A stretch of DNA of 64,000 nucleotides, taken from the NCBI RefSeq assembly GCF_001467955.1, contig NZ_LNYR01000038.1:83161-147160 (forward strand), written 5' to 3'. The stretch comes from Legionella quateirensis. Lineage in GTDB: Bacteria > Pseudomonadota > Gammaproteobacteria > Legionellales > Legionellaceae. A model generated the notes under the pieces. The model was not told the DNA's origin and did not search any database. It saw only the letters and a program-made list of their open reading frames with translations. Positions 38,612 to 47,660 of the stretch are shown piece by piece; the first letter of the stretch is position 1; every line of letters starts with the position of its first letter. Both the position numbers and the translations under genes were made by a program.

Positions 38612-38736
38612 ACCCACCTCGTTTTGTCGCGTGTTCTAAAGTCTGCTACCAAGACACATCAGGCGCTGACAATTTTCCTTTGTTTTATAAGTATAGACTG
38701 GGTAATAAATTATTCAATGTTTTCAAGCCAGTTAGT

Positions 38737-39498
38737 TTAAATTTGTTTTCGTGCATGAATAAACACAGGGACAACCCCCCAACTCATTTGTAATTTTGTG
38801 CTGTTTATCCGTGTAAAATCACTGCTTTTTAAAGGCTTGCTCGTTGTAATTACCGTTTTGATTAGTGGTAAATGACTGAGCCGTGAATTGAGTTTATTCC
38901 AGGTCGTACCAAAGAACGTTGTGGAATTAATAAAAATAAGCGTTGCTTCTCCTAAATCTAAATCGGCATCCAGAATATCGCTCTTGATAATCTGTATGTG
39001 TTCTGTTCGCTCCCTATAGTCAGGATTTGCCGCCAGTTTTTGGACTTGAGTACAAGCACTTGCATAGAGTTCAGGCAGGATTTCTACCCCAACACTTTTG
39101 CGTACGGGATAAACCATGCCACAAGCGATTACCGCTTTTCCTACTCCGCACCCCAAATCATAAAATACAGTATCACAATCAGGATTGACCAAGGATAATA
39201 GTGCTACAAAGGGCAAAAATTCGATTTCGCCATAGGTATATTCAATTGCGTCTTCAACCTGGTTTTGCCTTGCAAGACGAGACAGTGAGAATCCATCCAC
39301 AGCAGCGTATAACTGGTTAAAAACTTGAGCGTGCTCTGTCAGGTTTAATGAATCCTGCCAATTTTGAATTCTCGATCGCCTTATTTTTTGCTGAACATAA
39401 TGAAAGAGCAATAAGAATACAATGAATAAAATCACCAGACTTGCTATACCATGCAGGAAATGAAATCTCTCATCAACCATGCCGTAAACCGTCATCAT
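38737..39498 (-). CDS. Membrane-anchored Dot1-like SAM methyltransferase
   Basis: A 253-residue protein with one N-terminal membrane helix (16-34) and a class I SAM methyltransferase domain. The motif set follows Dot1-type lysine methyltransferases: YGE (89-91), FYDLGCGVGKAV (SAM site, 112-123), GVE with Glu139, FINSTTFFGTTWNKLNSRL (matching the NNFAFGPEVDHQLKERF region of eukaryotic Dot1, with the NxxxF core), and TTSKPL (218-223, cf. SSKPF). Dot1 methylates histone H3 Lys79; here the target is unknown. It overlaps the 3' end of the upstream gene by 26 bases; Met7 at 39480 is an alternative start. Neither has a good RBS. Confidence 0.75.
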   Translation of the reverse strand: MMTVYGMVDERFHFLHGIASLVILFIVFLLLFHYVQQKIRRSRIQNWQDSLNLTEHAQVFNQLYAAVDGFSLSRLARQNQVEDAIEYTYGEIEFLPFVALLSLVNPDCDTVFYDLGCGVGKAVIACGMVYPVRKSVGVEILPELYASACTQVQKLAANPDYRERTEHIQIIKSDILDADLDLGEATLIFINSTTFFGTTWNKLNSRLSHLPLIKTVITTSKPLKSSDFTRINSTKLQMSWGVVPVFIHARKQI

Positions 39499-40198
39499 TT
39501 AAAATTTTTTCTTTTTCTTCCTGACTTAAATTGGGCCATGCCTGGAGTAACACTTTTCCTGCTTCTCGTTCATTCATGGCTTGATGATGCATTTCCCAAG
39601 GAAGTTCATCACTAAGATAAAGTACAATAACAAAAGCAGTTAAGAGCGTAGTAAAGACGGCAAAGAGTCCAAATCGTAACTGAAACATGCTCAGTAGTTT
39701 ATTGCTCTTGTTTACTGCATCATTTGCAACTCGCTCGACATGATCACAACTTTCGCTGGCAATGCGATGAAATTGATGAACGTCATATCGAGCCAGTTGG
39801 GCAGCAATAGTTTGCGTTGCTTTGGTTGTGTGTTTTTCAATTTTATCGATACAATGCTCTGTTAACGTTTTGAGCTTTTCCTGGTGCTGCTGAAAATTAA
39901 GAGTGAATTGATTACAGCTACGCTCCAAAGTATGCAGATTGGCTTCCCCTTGGGCCAGTGCTTTTTCTGCCGTTATTCGAAACTTTGCTGCCCCAGCCTG
40001 TGATAACAATTCGTTAATTGATGCCAGTTCATTATGCAGCGTTTGAGTACAGTGCAGTAACCTGGTATTTTGTTGTTCAATTTCTTCCCGCCATTCCAAC
40101 ATCTTGGTTTCGGCAAGTTCAAAGTATGCGATAAATTCGCCTGTATGTCGCAGTAACTCTTTGACGCGGACTATATCATCATCTTGATAATGCTCCAT
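39473..40198 (-). CDS. Coiled-coil protein with C-terminal membrane segment, function unknown
   Basis: A 241-residue protein, not recognised. Residues 1-150 are helical and coiled-coil-rich (MLEWREEIEQQNTRLLH and similar), followed by one membrane segment near 175-197 (FGLFAVFTTLLTAFVIVLYL), then a short acidic tail ending EEKEKILNDDGLRHG. ATG 40198 is chosen over an in-frame ATG at 40219 because AAAAGGAG lies correctly upstream. It is translationally overlapped with the Dot1-like methyltransferase gene, so the two membrane proteins probably act together. Long coiled coils of this kind also occur in conjugation-related proteins, but no other plasmid gene is near. Confidence 0.65.
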   Translation of the reverse strand: MEHYQDDDIVRVKELLRHTGEFIAYFELAETKMLEWREEIEQQNTRLLHCTQTLHNELASINELLSQAGAAKFRITAEKALAQGEANLHTLERSCNQFTLNFQQHQEKLKTLTEHCIDKIEKHTTKATQTIAAQLARYDVHQFHRIASESCDHVERVANDAVNKSNKLLSMFQLRFGLFAVFTTLLTAFVIVLYLSDELPWEMHHQAMNEREAGKVLLQAWPNLSQEEKEKILNDDGLRHG

Positions 40199-40277
40199 GC
40201 GCGCTCCTTTTAGATCCATCTTTTCCAGTAGAATGCTGTATACACATTTCCTTTACGATTCTAAGTCAGGTATCACT

Positions 40278-40544
40278 ATGAGTTCCCTGATCTGGGCTTA
40301 TGGTGTTATATACCTAAGTATCTCGGGTATGGATCATTCTATAACTATAAAAATATTTTTGGAACGGCAAAATTGGAACTTGATTGGTATCTTTAATCAA
40401 TCTGAACTTGTTCCCTACGGTATTGGTACGCAATTCCGTACTGGTTTATTCCTTGTATTTGCAGCAATTTATACGCATCAGTGGTTATGGACTCTCTTTT
40501 TATATAGCAAAAGTCCTATTGATAGTGGCATGTATTATGCTTAG
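40278..40544 (+). CDS. Possible small membrane protein, function unknown
   Basis: An 88-codon ORF from ATG 40278 with a hydrophobic segment (TGLFLVFAAIYTHQWLWTLFL, read without its final residues). It is the only plausible coding sequence in the 560-base gap 40199-40758. The upstream AGG is weak and no homologue is known to me; it could be spurious. Confidence 0.3.
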   Translation: MSSLIWAYGVIYLSISGMDHSITIKIFLERQNWNLIGIFNQSELVPYGIGTQFRTGLFLVFAAIYTHQWLWTLFLYSKSPIDSGMYYA

Positions 40545-40695
40545 TGTATGAACGTATCCATGTTTTTATTATTCAAGACCTGTTAAATAACTTTAATTAA
40601 GCGAAAGCAAAATGTATTAGAGTTGATTTAATAAGCATTTTGCCTTTAATTGATTCGCCCTAGTGACAAAAAATACTTTAAATTGTAAAAAGGTT

Positions 40696-40715
40696 GTTAA
40701 TATTTCCTTAATATT
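40696..40715 (+). promoter_or_regulatory. PmrA box
   Basis: GTTAATATT-TC-CTTAATATT, a tandem pair matching the Legionella PmrA consensus (cTTAATatT, two bases, cTTAATatT) at all but the first base. A TATATA-type -10 follows at about 40731-40740, so the box covers the -35 region as in known PmrA-activated effector promoters. Confidence 0.85.
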
Positions 40716-40758
40716 GATTCATTAGAATGGATATATATATTAGGGGTGGGAGAGAACC

Positions 40759-41796
40759 ATGGTCGGAAACAGCTTTTTTGATAGGGCTCCTGCGAAACAC
40801 GATAAAAAGCAGGCCTCATCAGAAGATACCTTTATTAATGTTGGTGGAAAGCAGTTTCAAGCTTTGGCTGTAGCTTTTATTGATTATTTTAAACATTCCA
40901 CTCGTGTTAATGATTATACTTTAAAGAAAATATTAGAACGTTTTTACGCTCATTATCCCAAATTTATTTCGAATCAGGCCTATCTGAATCCTACGGATCG
41001 CATGGGAATTTTAATTAACAGCGCGCGTAAATCTGAAGTGGTTGAATGTCTGGCTTATGTTTTACACCAAATCACCATAGATGAAGTGTACGCTCATCCA
41101 TTAAATTACCGTGAAGCTTTTGATGGTCTTGATGTACATACATCCAAAGCTTTTCTGCGCCAACCTGGTACAACAGTTCCTTCTAGTGTCCTTCGAGCTT
41201 TATCTCAAGCTTTAGGGATAACTATAGTGCTCTTTTTTACAGAACATGGAAAAGAACTGCGGCTTAGAACTATTTATTCCAATGGCGCACCTAATATGTT
41301 TAAAGTGGAATTATTTTTACAAGTTAATGAAGGAAACTATTTTCCCAGAGTCAAAAATGAAGCGGATTATGCTTATGTAGGTCAATTGGCAATTAAACCG
41401 CCTGAACCTGTTGTAAACGACGAACGCAATAAAGGTACAATTGCCGAAATGCTCGATCAGATTAAAACGGATAATAAACAGATTTTAAGAACATACAATC
41501 AATGGAGGCAGAATTTGTTAATGGAAGGCCTGACCAGAGAAGATCTGATAACGCTTTATATTAAATTTTTGCCATTACAAAGTTCTATTATCCCGGATCC
41601 CAAATTATTTTTCTCAAAATTAACCGCCCCAGAAGGTAAAGTAGTTAAAGTTGAGGAAATTAGTAACGAACAATACGTTAATGAAGAATTAGCTGGAACA
41701 TTGGCGGAGTGGATTAGTATCAATCAGGTAGATCCTGATCTATTGCTGGATTATATGGATAAACCGGGTATGCGAACAGCCAGCCCAGCCGCGTGA
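40759..41796 (+). CDS. PmrA-regulated Dot/Icm effector candidate
   Basis: A 345-residue soluble protein with no signal peptide and no recognised family. The consensus PmrA box 44 bases upstream strongly suggests co-regulation with the Dot/Icm system. A possible fold is OTU protease-like: INVGGKQFQALA at the place of DGNC-F-A, and near residues 153-200 ITIVLFFTEHGKEL followed by MFKVELFLQVNEGNYFPRV, resembling the I-L-----HY end of OTU domains. The catalytic Cys and His would be absent, so if the fold is right it would be a pseudo-enzyme; this is weak inference. The RBS GGGAGAG precedes the ATG by 4 bases. The leader would be very short, about 15 nt. Confidence 0.65.
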   Translation: MVGNSFFDRAPAKHDKKQASSEDTFINVGGKQFQALAVAFIDYFKHSTRVNDYTLKKILERFYAHYPKFISNQAYLNPTDRMGILINSARKSEVVECLAYVLHQITIDEVYAHPLNYREAFDGLDVHTSKAFLRQPGTTVPSSVLRALSQALGITIVLFFTEHGKELRLRTIYSNGAPNMFKVELFLQVNEGNYFPRVKNEADYAYVGQLAIKPPEPVVNDERNKGTIAEMLDQIKTDNKQILRTYNQWRQNLLMEGLTREDLITLYIKFLPLQSSIIPDPKLFFSKLTAPEGKVVKVEEISNEQYVNEELAGTLAEWISINQVDPDLLLDYMDKPGMRTASPAA

Positions 41797-41864
41797 TCTG
41801 TTGGGTGATGTTTTGAGTTAAACCGGTCTGTGAGAACTCTGAGCGCTAAATCCTTGATATAGTG

Positions 41865-41889
41865 AATTGACTCCGGAGTGGAGCCAATT
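41865..41889. terminator. Hairpin between convergent effector and cysteine synthase genes
   Basis: AATTGACTCC pairs with GGAGCCAATT at 9 of 10 positions, loop GGAGT. Confidence 0.5.
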
Positions 41890-41910
41890 TCAACATGCAC
41901 CGTGTTCAGT

Positions 41911-42861
41911 TTATAGGAAACCCTGTTGTTTCATCCATTCATCATTAGCAAATTTTGACATGTAGTTACGAATGGAATCCGGTAAAATGACCAGGCATTT
42001 TTGTCCTTTTATTAAGGATTTTGCAGCCTCTAATGCAGCCCACATAGCCGAACCGCATGAGCCTCCTACGAGTAATCCTTCTTCACGAATTAATTGTCTT
42101 GCCATGTGGAATGAATCCGCATCATTTGTCTTAACATAGGCATCAATTAAATTATTATCCAAAACGTCAGGAAAGAAATCATAGCCTATCCCTTCAACTA
42201 GATAAGATTTGATTTCAGTGCCGCCACCCAGTATTGAGCCTTCCGGGTCTACACCAATAATCTGGATTTTTGGATTATATTCTTTTAATCGTTTAGCTAT
42301 GCCTGTTATTGTACCCCCTGTTCCGACTCCTGCGACCACCATGTGTAAGTCCATACCAAACTCATCAATTATTTCCTGGGCTGTTCCATGATAATGGGCA
42401 TTAGGATTATTGGGGTTTGAGTATTGATCAAGAATATGAGAATTCGGTATTTTTGCTTTTAAATCTTTTGCCAGGGAAATGTGGCTGTCTGGGTCGTGTG
42501 ATGCAGCCTCAGTCCGCGTTCTGTATATTTTTGCCCCCAGGAGCTCAAGAACGGATTGCTTTTCCTGACTCATTTTTTCCGGCATGGTGATAATAACTTT
42601 ATAACCTAAAACGGCTCCAGCCAGTGCGATGCCTATTCCTGTATTTCCCGAGGTTGGTTCAATCAAGGTGTCACCGGGTTTAATCTTTCCTTCTCGTTCA
42701 GCCTGAATAACCATCTCATATCCGATACGGTCTTTAACCGAGCCACCGGGATTGAAAAATTCACATTTGGCATAGAGTTCACAATTTAAATGGCGACCCA
42801 AGCGATTTATTTTTACCACTGGTGTATGTCCTATGGTGGCCAGAATATTAGGGTAAATCAT
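41911..42861 (-). CDS. Cysteine synthase / cystathionine beta-synthase-type PLP enzyme
   Basis: A 316-residue fold type II PLP enzyme of the beta-substitution family. Blocks: [16 protein letters not shown] with the Schiff-base Lys (NP-GGSVKDR form typical of CBS-like members), [13 protein letters not shown] (substrate loop), [15 protein letters not shown] (phosphate cradle) and [13 protein letters not shown]. It forms cysteine from O-acetylserine and sulfide, or cystathionine from serine and homocysteine; the GGSVKDRI form favours the latter, but the C-terminal CBS regulatory domains are missing. Legionella need exogenous cysteine, so a reverse transsulfuration role is possible. Confidence 0.85.
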   Translation of the reverse strand: MIYPNILATIGHTPVVKINRLGRHLNCELYAKCEFFNPGGSVKDRIGYEMVIQAEREGKIKPGDTLIEPTSGNTGIGIALAGAVLGYKVIITMPEKMSQEKQSVLELLGAKIYRTRTEAASHDPDSHISLAKDLKAKIPNSHILDQYSNPNNPNAHYHGTAQEIIDEFGMDLHMVVAGVGTGGTITGIAKRLKEYNPKIQIIGVDPEGSILGGGTEIKSYLVEGIGYDFFPDVLDNNLIDAYVKTNDADSFHMARQLIREEGLLVGGSCGSAMWAALEAAKSLIKGQKCLVILPDSIRNYMSKFANDEWMKQQGFL

Positions 42862-42953
42862 GTTAGTCCCTTTTTAATGAGAAGAGATTCGATTATAAGC
42901 ATATAGGAAGAAAATGCAAAACTGTTGCATTGGGCTTTTAATGATTAAATGAA

Positions 42954-42990
42954 TGAGGCCCTAAGTAATGATTGATACTTACAGGCCTCA
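42954..42990 (-). terminator. Hairpin downstream of the 152-residue secreted protein gene
   Basis: TGAGGCC (42954-42960) pairs with GGCCTCA (42984-42990); CTAAGTA and TACTTACAG inside can extend the stem imperfectly. Confidence 0.5.
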
Positions 42991-43004
42991 ATTGAAACAA
43001 GCAA

Positions 43005-43463
43005 TCAAGGGGTAACGATCATATCAAAAAATATCGTTGTTGTATTAGACCCTTTTACTGGAATGGTTCTTAGACTATGCGGGCTAGAGGCACTGCTGCT
43101 GAGCTCAAAAATCAATGAACAGGATTCTCCAGCTTTTAATACCTCACATATGGAGGTTTGTACTACATCACCATTCCAATCTGCAGGCAGGGTTGCCATT
43201 ACATTTAATGCATCAATTTTTGAATAATTTAGAATATTTACATAACCTGTGTTGGGATTTGTAAATGTCATTGTCACAAGACAGTTGGCCAAAGTATTGC
43301 GACATGATACTAATCCGGATCCAGGATTTGATGGAGCAATGACGGCTTGTATTGATAACTGTGCTTGTTCATTCGAATTATTGGGTTCGGATGCGTGCAA
43401 GACTCCAAAAGTGAGCGAAGCCAGCATGAGAATGATGACACGTTTAAATCGAAATAAATTCAT
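43005..43463 (-). CDS. Secreted protein with possible Ig-like fold, function unknown
   Basis: A 152-residue protein with a signal peptide (MNLFRFKRVIILMLASLTFGVLHA, cleaved near residue 24; sequence given in two parts is not needed). The mature part has four Cys: SCRNTLANCLVTMTF and ICEVLKAGESCSLIFEL. The second resembles the C-x-L-x-x-G-x-S-C-x-L-x-F strand pattern of bacterial Ig-like (ASH/Hydin-type) repeats. Likely periplasmic or secreted. Single gene; the following upstream gap 43464-43925 (462 bases) shows no gene I can support. Confidence 0.65.
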   Translation of the reverse strand: MNLFRFKRVIILMLASLTFGVLHASEPNNSNEQAQLSIQAVIAPSNPGSGLVSCRNTLANCLVTMTFTNPNTGYVNILNYSKIDALNVMATLPADWNGDVVQTSICEVLKAGESCSLIFELSSSASSPHSLRTIPVKGSNTTTIFFDMIVTP

Positions 43464-43925
43464 AAATCCATCCTTAGTTTTTAATTATAATAGAGTTCGG
43501 GGTTGGCTTAGAGCTGAAATTAAATCAATCTTCTCAAAATTTCTGAATAAAGAATAGAGTGGGCTGTATTTAAATAGTGTTTACTCCAGTTCGGGCAGTA
43601 TTTAATGTTCGATTTGAAAGTAAAATCTGGAAGTTTATATGTAATTCTGACATGATAATGTGACCAAAATCTATATAATTTCATGCAGTTTATTAGTGTA
43701 ACAGTTGTTTCTCAATAAGTTCGAGATAACGTTTACTGGGGTTTATTGAGCGGTTACTTGTAAAATCTCTATTTCCTCTGATTTATATAGTTGTTTGCAT
43801 CTCATCCAAATTGAATCATTTCAAGTGAGTTTCGAAGAAAGAGATGTTGATGAAGGTGTAATCACCAAAATTACTTGATGCAGACATGATTCATCAATGG
43901 TATTGAACATTACAGGAGTTTTAAT

Positions 43926-44162
43926 ATGCAAAGATATTTAACCTATAAATATGGCCGCTGGTCACTATTGTTCGTGGTATTCGGACTTTTGGGTTGTCCA
44001 TCCCCCAATGTTGCGCCTCAATTAACACCAGAACAGTTGGCTGCTAATCATGTGACTCAGAATCAGGTAAATGAATGGAACGCAAATAATGTAGCCAATG
44101 CTAATCCGAATGCGATCGCAACTCTTGCTATTGTTGGTTGTGGGCAAGTACCTTTGGTTTAA
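43926..44162 (+). CDS. Small lipoprotein
   Basis: A 78-residue protein with a signal peptide and lipobox FGLLGC (Cys at about residue 26). The mature part is Asn/Ala-rich (NANNVANANPNAIATLAI). No family is recognised. It precedes two outer-membrane barrel genes on the same strand, 66 bases from the first. Confidence 0.7.
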   Translation: MQRYLTYKYGRWSLLFVVFGLLGCPSPNVAPQLTPEQLAANHVTQNQVNEWNANNVANANPNAIATLAIVGCGQVPLV

Positions 44163-44228
44163 AGAATTTCTATTTTGGGATTGAGCCGAGCTAAGGATAA
44201 TTAGAATTAATTTTTATAAGGGAATGTA

Positions 44229-45209
44229 ATGAGAACCAAGATATTTTTGACTGTTCTGATGTTATTCGTATCAACAGCATATTCCAAAGTTCAGGCGGTT
44301 GAATCAACGACTGGTGTTAAGAGTAAACAGGAAATAGAACAATTAATTCAACTCTATTTAAAGCCTAAAGGGGTTTTTAATACTTCTTATGATGAATTTA
44401 AATTTTCTTCCTATCAAGGGGCTGCATTTAATCATTATTCTGGCCATAGCAATTTTATATCTGCTGGCGCGGACAATCTGAACTTCTATAATTTTTATTG
44501 GGGAATAAATGCATACAACATCACTACCAATACGAATACAACCTCAAGATTAACTAATGATTTAAGTCAAAGTCACGGTTCAATTGAGGATAATGGAGTG
44601 TTTTTACACGTGATGAAGCAGGTTGTTTTTCCCGTATTTGTTGATGTGTTCGCCAGTTTTGGCAGGGATCGATTCAAGCAGACTAATTTAGTGAATGGTG
44701 ATACGGCTAATGCTGTGACTGGCAGAGCTCATTATTACGGTCATGACAGCACCGTTGGGGCGCGAACTTTTTTTGGACAGTCTTATAAGCAACTGTATTT
44801 ACAAGGTTATTTAACCTATTTTTACAGCACGTTTTATCAACCAAATTTTATTTTTGAGTATCCCATTGATAATGTTTCTGTTCCATCTTTGACTTCAAAA
44901 GTAGGTACATTAATTGAGCACGCACGTTTATACTATCAAGTGAACGAGCATTTCTCTCCCTTTGTCAGCGGAAGCTTGATTCAGATAACAAGCCGTTCAT
45001 TCAGCAGACCACTTGTTGATCAGAACCTTGCAACTATCTCTGCACTTCCACAATTGCTTCTGGCTAAAAATGGATACAATTATGGCGTTGGTGTGGATTA
45101 TCACTATAAGACCATCCGTGTAACACCATCTTATGTGCATACAGTTCGTGGCAATACCTTCTCTGATAATTATGTGAGTGTTAATTTTGAGTTAACCGGT
45201 TTGGATTGA
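44229..45209 (+). CDS. Outer-membrane beta-barrel-like protein
   Basis: A 326-residue protein with a signal peptide ending near YSKVQA (residue 24). The body has alternating aromatic strands (FVDVFASFGRDRF, LYLQGYLTYFYSTFY, YNYGVGVDYHYKTIRVTPSY) and ends YVSVNFELTGLD, as in autotransporter-like or small OM barrels. No passenger domain is present, so it is a free-standing barrel. Function unknown. RBS GGGAA precedes ATG 44229. Confidence 0.65.
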   Translation: MRTKIFLTVLMLFVSTAYSKVQAVESTTGVKSKQEIEQLIQLYLKPKGVFNTSYDEFKFSSYQGAAFNHYSGHSNFISAGADNLNFYNFYWGINAYNITTNTNTTSRLTNDLSQSHGSIEDNGVFLHVMKQVVFPVFVDVFASFGRDRFKQTNLVNGDTANAVTGRAHYYGHDSTVGARTFFGQSYKQLYLQGYLTYFYSTFYQPNFIFEYPIDNVSVPSLTSKVGTLIEHARLYYQVNEHFSPFVSGSLIQITSRSFSRPLVDQNLATISALPQLLLAKNGYNYGVGVDYHYKTIRVTPSYVHTVRGNTFSDNYVSVNFELTGLD

Positions 45210-45363
45210 TTCAGTGATAATGCGAGTTTAAAAAGCTAAATCATAAATAAGTTCTAGAGATTCAGGGTTTGAAAATTTCGTAGACGCCTATTGGGGATAT
45301 TGATACTATGGGCTGAAAATTCCAGATCAGGAATATTAATAATAACAAGGAGTTTTGGTGATT

Positions 45364-46473
45364 ATGTTGCACTATGTCAGGAAAGCCAGTTTTGTAAGTT
45401 TAATAATGGTCAGTAGTTCATTATCCTTTGCTGGTGTTATGGGTGAGGTTCAGGATGACAGTAAACGGTTTTTTGGTTATGTGGCGCCAATATACGGATC
45501 ATTAAGTGATGAAGGTATCAATAGAACACCGTATGCAGAAGCGATTACTGGCGGTGCAATAACAGAACATATGATGAATCCGGATTCACGCTGGGGTTAT
45601 AGTTTAGGTTTGGGTTATCAATTTGGTCCAGAAAAAGGCCATGATGTGGTTTTAAGTTATACCAATTTAAAAAATCGAGGTACAGATGCAGCTGTTATTA
45701 CCAGTCCAAGCGATGTGCTGGTTAATCGATTAAGCCAGATTGTACAATCTCAATTCGATGATCCCGATTTTATGGCCTCATCAGGTGGTCAGGACATGGT
45801 GGGACCAGCAAGCGCGGTGGTGAGCTCACATTATGACTATCAAACTGCTGATTTAATAACGCATCGAAATTTTTTAAGCGGATTTTTGAACTATGTCCAT
45901 TTTTCTCGTTATTACGGTATTAAAGCATCAGAGTTTAAAAAGGGGTTTTCTGCCCAATATGCTGGAAATTTTGTGTCAATTGATCCCCGGTTTTTTAATA
46001 CAACAATTCAACCACTGACAAACCAAATCGATTATGAAGCGAAATTTTTCGGAATTGGCCCTCGTATTGGAATGGGCGCGGCATGGGATTTAAATCGATT
46101 TTTTAGCCTTGTTGGCGATGTTTCTGCCTCACTATTGGGAGGATCCTATAAAACCACCTGGAACGAAGCATTAATTACTACAACAGATGCGTTTATTCCT
46201 AACTTGCCAAGAACCGGCAGATTCAGTTTTACCCAGAATAGTAATAACAGATTATGGTCATCATTAGTTATTGGCTCCAATTTGGCAATTGCAACTCATT
46301 TTGATTTAAAAAATGGCAGTTCTGTGGGGGTTCAGGGTGGTATTAATACAGAGCAATATTGGACGGCTACCACACCGGATTCAATTCGTAGTAGCAATAC
46401 CGCTAATAGTGTTTATTTTAGTCAGCGAATTGCTGTTCGTGATGTATTCATTAAACTCAGTTACTTGGCTTAA
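45364..46473 (+). CDS. MOMP-like outer-membrane protein
   Basis: A 369-residue OM barrel with signal peptide MLHYVRKASFVSLIMVSSS, cleaved after LSFA, and a mature start GVMGEV that echoes the GTMGPV of MOMP, though the two Cys are lacking. Later blocks WGYSLGLGYQFGPEKGHDVVLSY and FFGIGPRIGMGAAWDL parallel [15 protein letters not shown] and [13 protein letters not shown]. It belongs to the broader Legionella MOMP-related family. AAGGAG at 45348 could also serve GTG 45358, which would add two residues. Confidence 0.75.
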   Translation: MLHYVRKASFVSLIMVSSSLSFAGVMGEVQDDSKRFFGYVAPIYGSLSDEGINRTPYAEAITGGAITEHMMNPDSRWGYSLGLGYQFGPEKGHDVVLSYTNLKNRGTDAAVITSPSDVLVNRLSQIVQSQFDDPDFMASSGGQDMVGPASAVVSSHYDYQTADLITHRNFLSGFLNYVHFSRYYGIKASEFKKGFSAQYAGNFVSIDPRFFNTTIQPLTNQIDYEAKFFGIGPRIGMGAAWDLNRFFSLVGDVSASLLGGSYKTTWNEALITTTDAFIPNLPRTGRFSFTQNSNNRLWSSLVIGSNLAIATHFDLKNGSSVGVQGGINTEQYWTATTPDSIRSSNTANSVYFSQRIAVRDVFIKLSYLA

Positions 46474-46535
46474 TCATTTTGGAGACATGATTTGAAATCA
46501 TTTTCAAATTATGTCGACAGTTTTATGGTGTTTTT

Positions 46536-46701
46536 CTAGGGGCTGTTGACATTTCCGATTTCGACGTCCCGCGACTTGTTCGCGGGATCCAGTTCAATCT
46601 TGATGAATACAATATGATTGTTAATGATACTCGATCTCTGGATCCCGCGAACAAGTCGCGGGACGTTGGAAATAAATAGATGAATTGTCAACACACCCTA
46701 G
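46536..46701. repeat. TGTTGACA-family palindromic element, copy 2 (most complete)
   Basis: A 166-bp element. Ends CTAGGGGCTGTTGACA and TGTCAACACACCCTAG match at 14 of 16. Inside, GACGTCCCGCGACTTGTTCG and its continuation to 46591 are mirrored at 46638-46667 (CTGGATCCCGCGAACAAGTC and onward). No coding capacity, so a non-autonomous element. Confidence 0.75.
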
Positions 46702-46809
46702 TGTTCATCCAAAGAGTAAACGATATTTTTTGAAAGAGTATCAGGGAAGTTCTTTCCCGATGATGCAGTTTTTTTAGTATTAAGTTAATGGTGTTGTGGA
46801 GGTAATATC

Positions 46810-47640
46810 ATGCTTGTGAGTCCGTTAGATCATGCCCATGTGCCCAGTTCTATTATCTCATCTCCTAAGGGAATTCACCCTACCGCATTAATCGCTCCAG
46901 GAGCAAAAATTGGTTCTGATGTAACAGTTGGTCCTTATTCAATAATTGGTGAACATGTTCGAATTGGCCAAGGTACAACGATTGCTTCTCATGTTACGGT
47001 TGAAGGCTGGACTCACATTGGTGAACGGAATTATATTGGAATTGGTTCCATAGTAGGCGGCATTCCTCAAGACCTTAAATTTAAAGGTGAAATCAGTAAG
47101 GTATTTATTGGTAATGATAATGTTATTAGAGAATATGTTACGATAAACCGTGGAACAGCCGGAGGTGGCGGTGAAACATTTATTGGGAATAGTAATGTTT
47201 TTATGACCTATGTTCATGTTGCTCATGATGTTTCCGTTGGAAATAATAATATTTTTTCTAATTCTTCAGGGATTGCAGGTCATGTAGTCATTGAAGATAA
47301 TGTAACTGTAGGTGCCTTTTCCGTTCTTCATCAATTCATCAAATTAGGGCGAATGTCGATGATTGGCGCACTTAGTTTGATAACTAAAGACGTTACACCA
47401 TTTGCTTTGGTTTCAGGTAATCCTGCGAAACGATATGGGCTTAATGTAGAGCGACTTCGCCGTAGTGGATATAATCCTGAAGCACGAATTGCGATACAAC
47501 GTGCTTATAAGATACTGTTTAATCAGGGATTATCTATGAAAAAGGCTATTGAACAGCTTGAGAGTGAATTTCCTGAAAACCTGGATATTCAATGTCTCAT
47601 CCAATTTCTTCACAATTCAACACGTGGTATCTATCGTTAA
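46810..47640 (+). CDS. lpxA: UDP-N-acetylglucosamine acyltransferase
   Basis: A 276-residue left-handed beta-helix enzyme, the first step of lipid A synthesis (3-O-acylation of UDP-GlcNAc by hydroxyacyl-ACP). Hexapeptide repeats fill residues 20-200; the catalytic His139 lies in [17 protein letters not shown] and [10 protein letters not shown] are LpxA-specific. The N-terminus carries about 18 residues more than E. coli LpxA (262). lpxD follows 20 bases later. Confidence 0.93.
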   Translation: MLVSPLDHAHVPSSIISSPKGIHPTALIAPGAKIGSDVTVGPYSIIGEHVRIGQGTTIASHVTVEGWTHIGERNYIGIGSIVGGIPQDLKFKGEISKVFIGNDNVIREYVTINRGTAGGGGETFIGNSNVFMTYVHVAHDVSVGNNNIFSNSSGIAGHVVIEDNVTVGAFSVLHQFIKLGRMSMIGALSLITKDVTPFALVSGNPAKRYGLNVERLRRSGYNPEARIAIQRAYKILFNQGLSMKKAIEQLESEFPENLDIQCLIQFLHNSTRGIYR

Positions 47641-47660
47641 TTTTATTGATAAAGGTTTTT

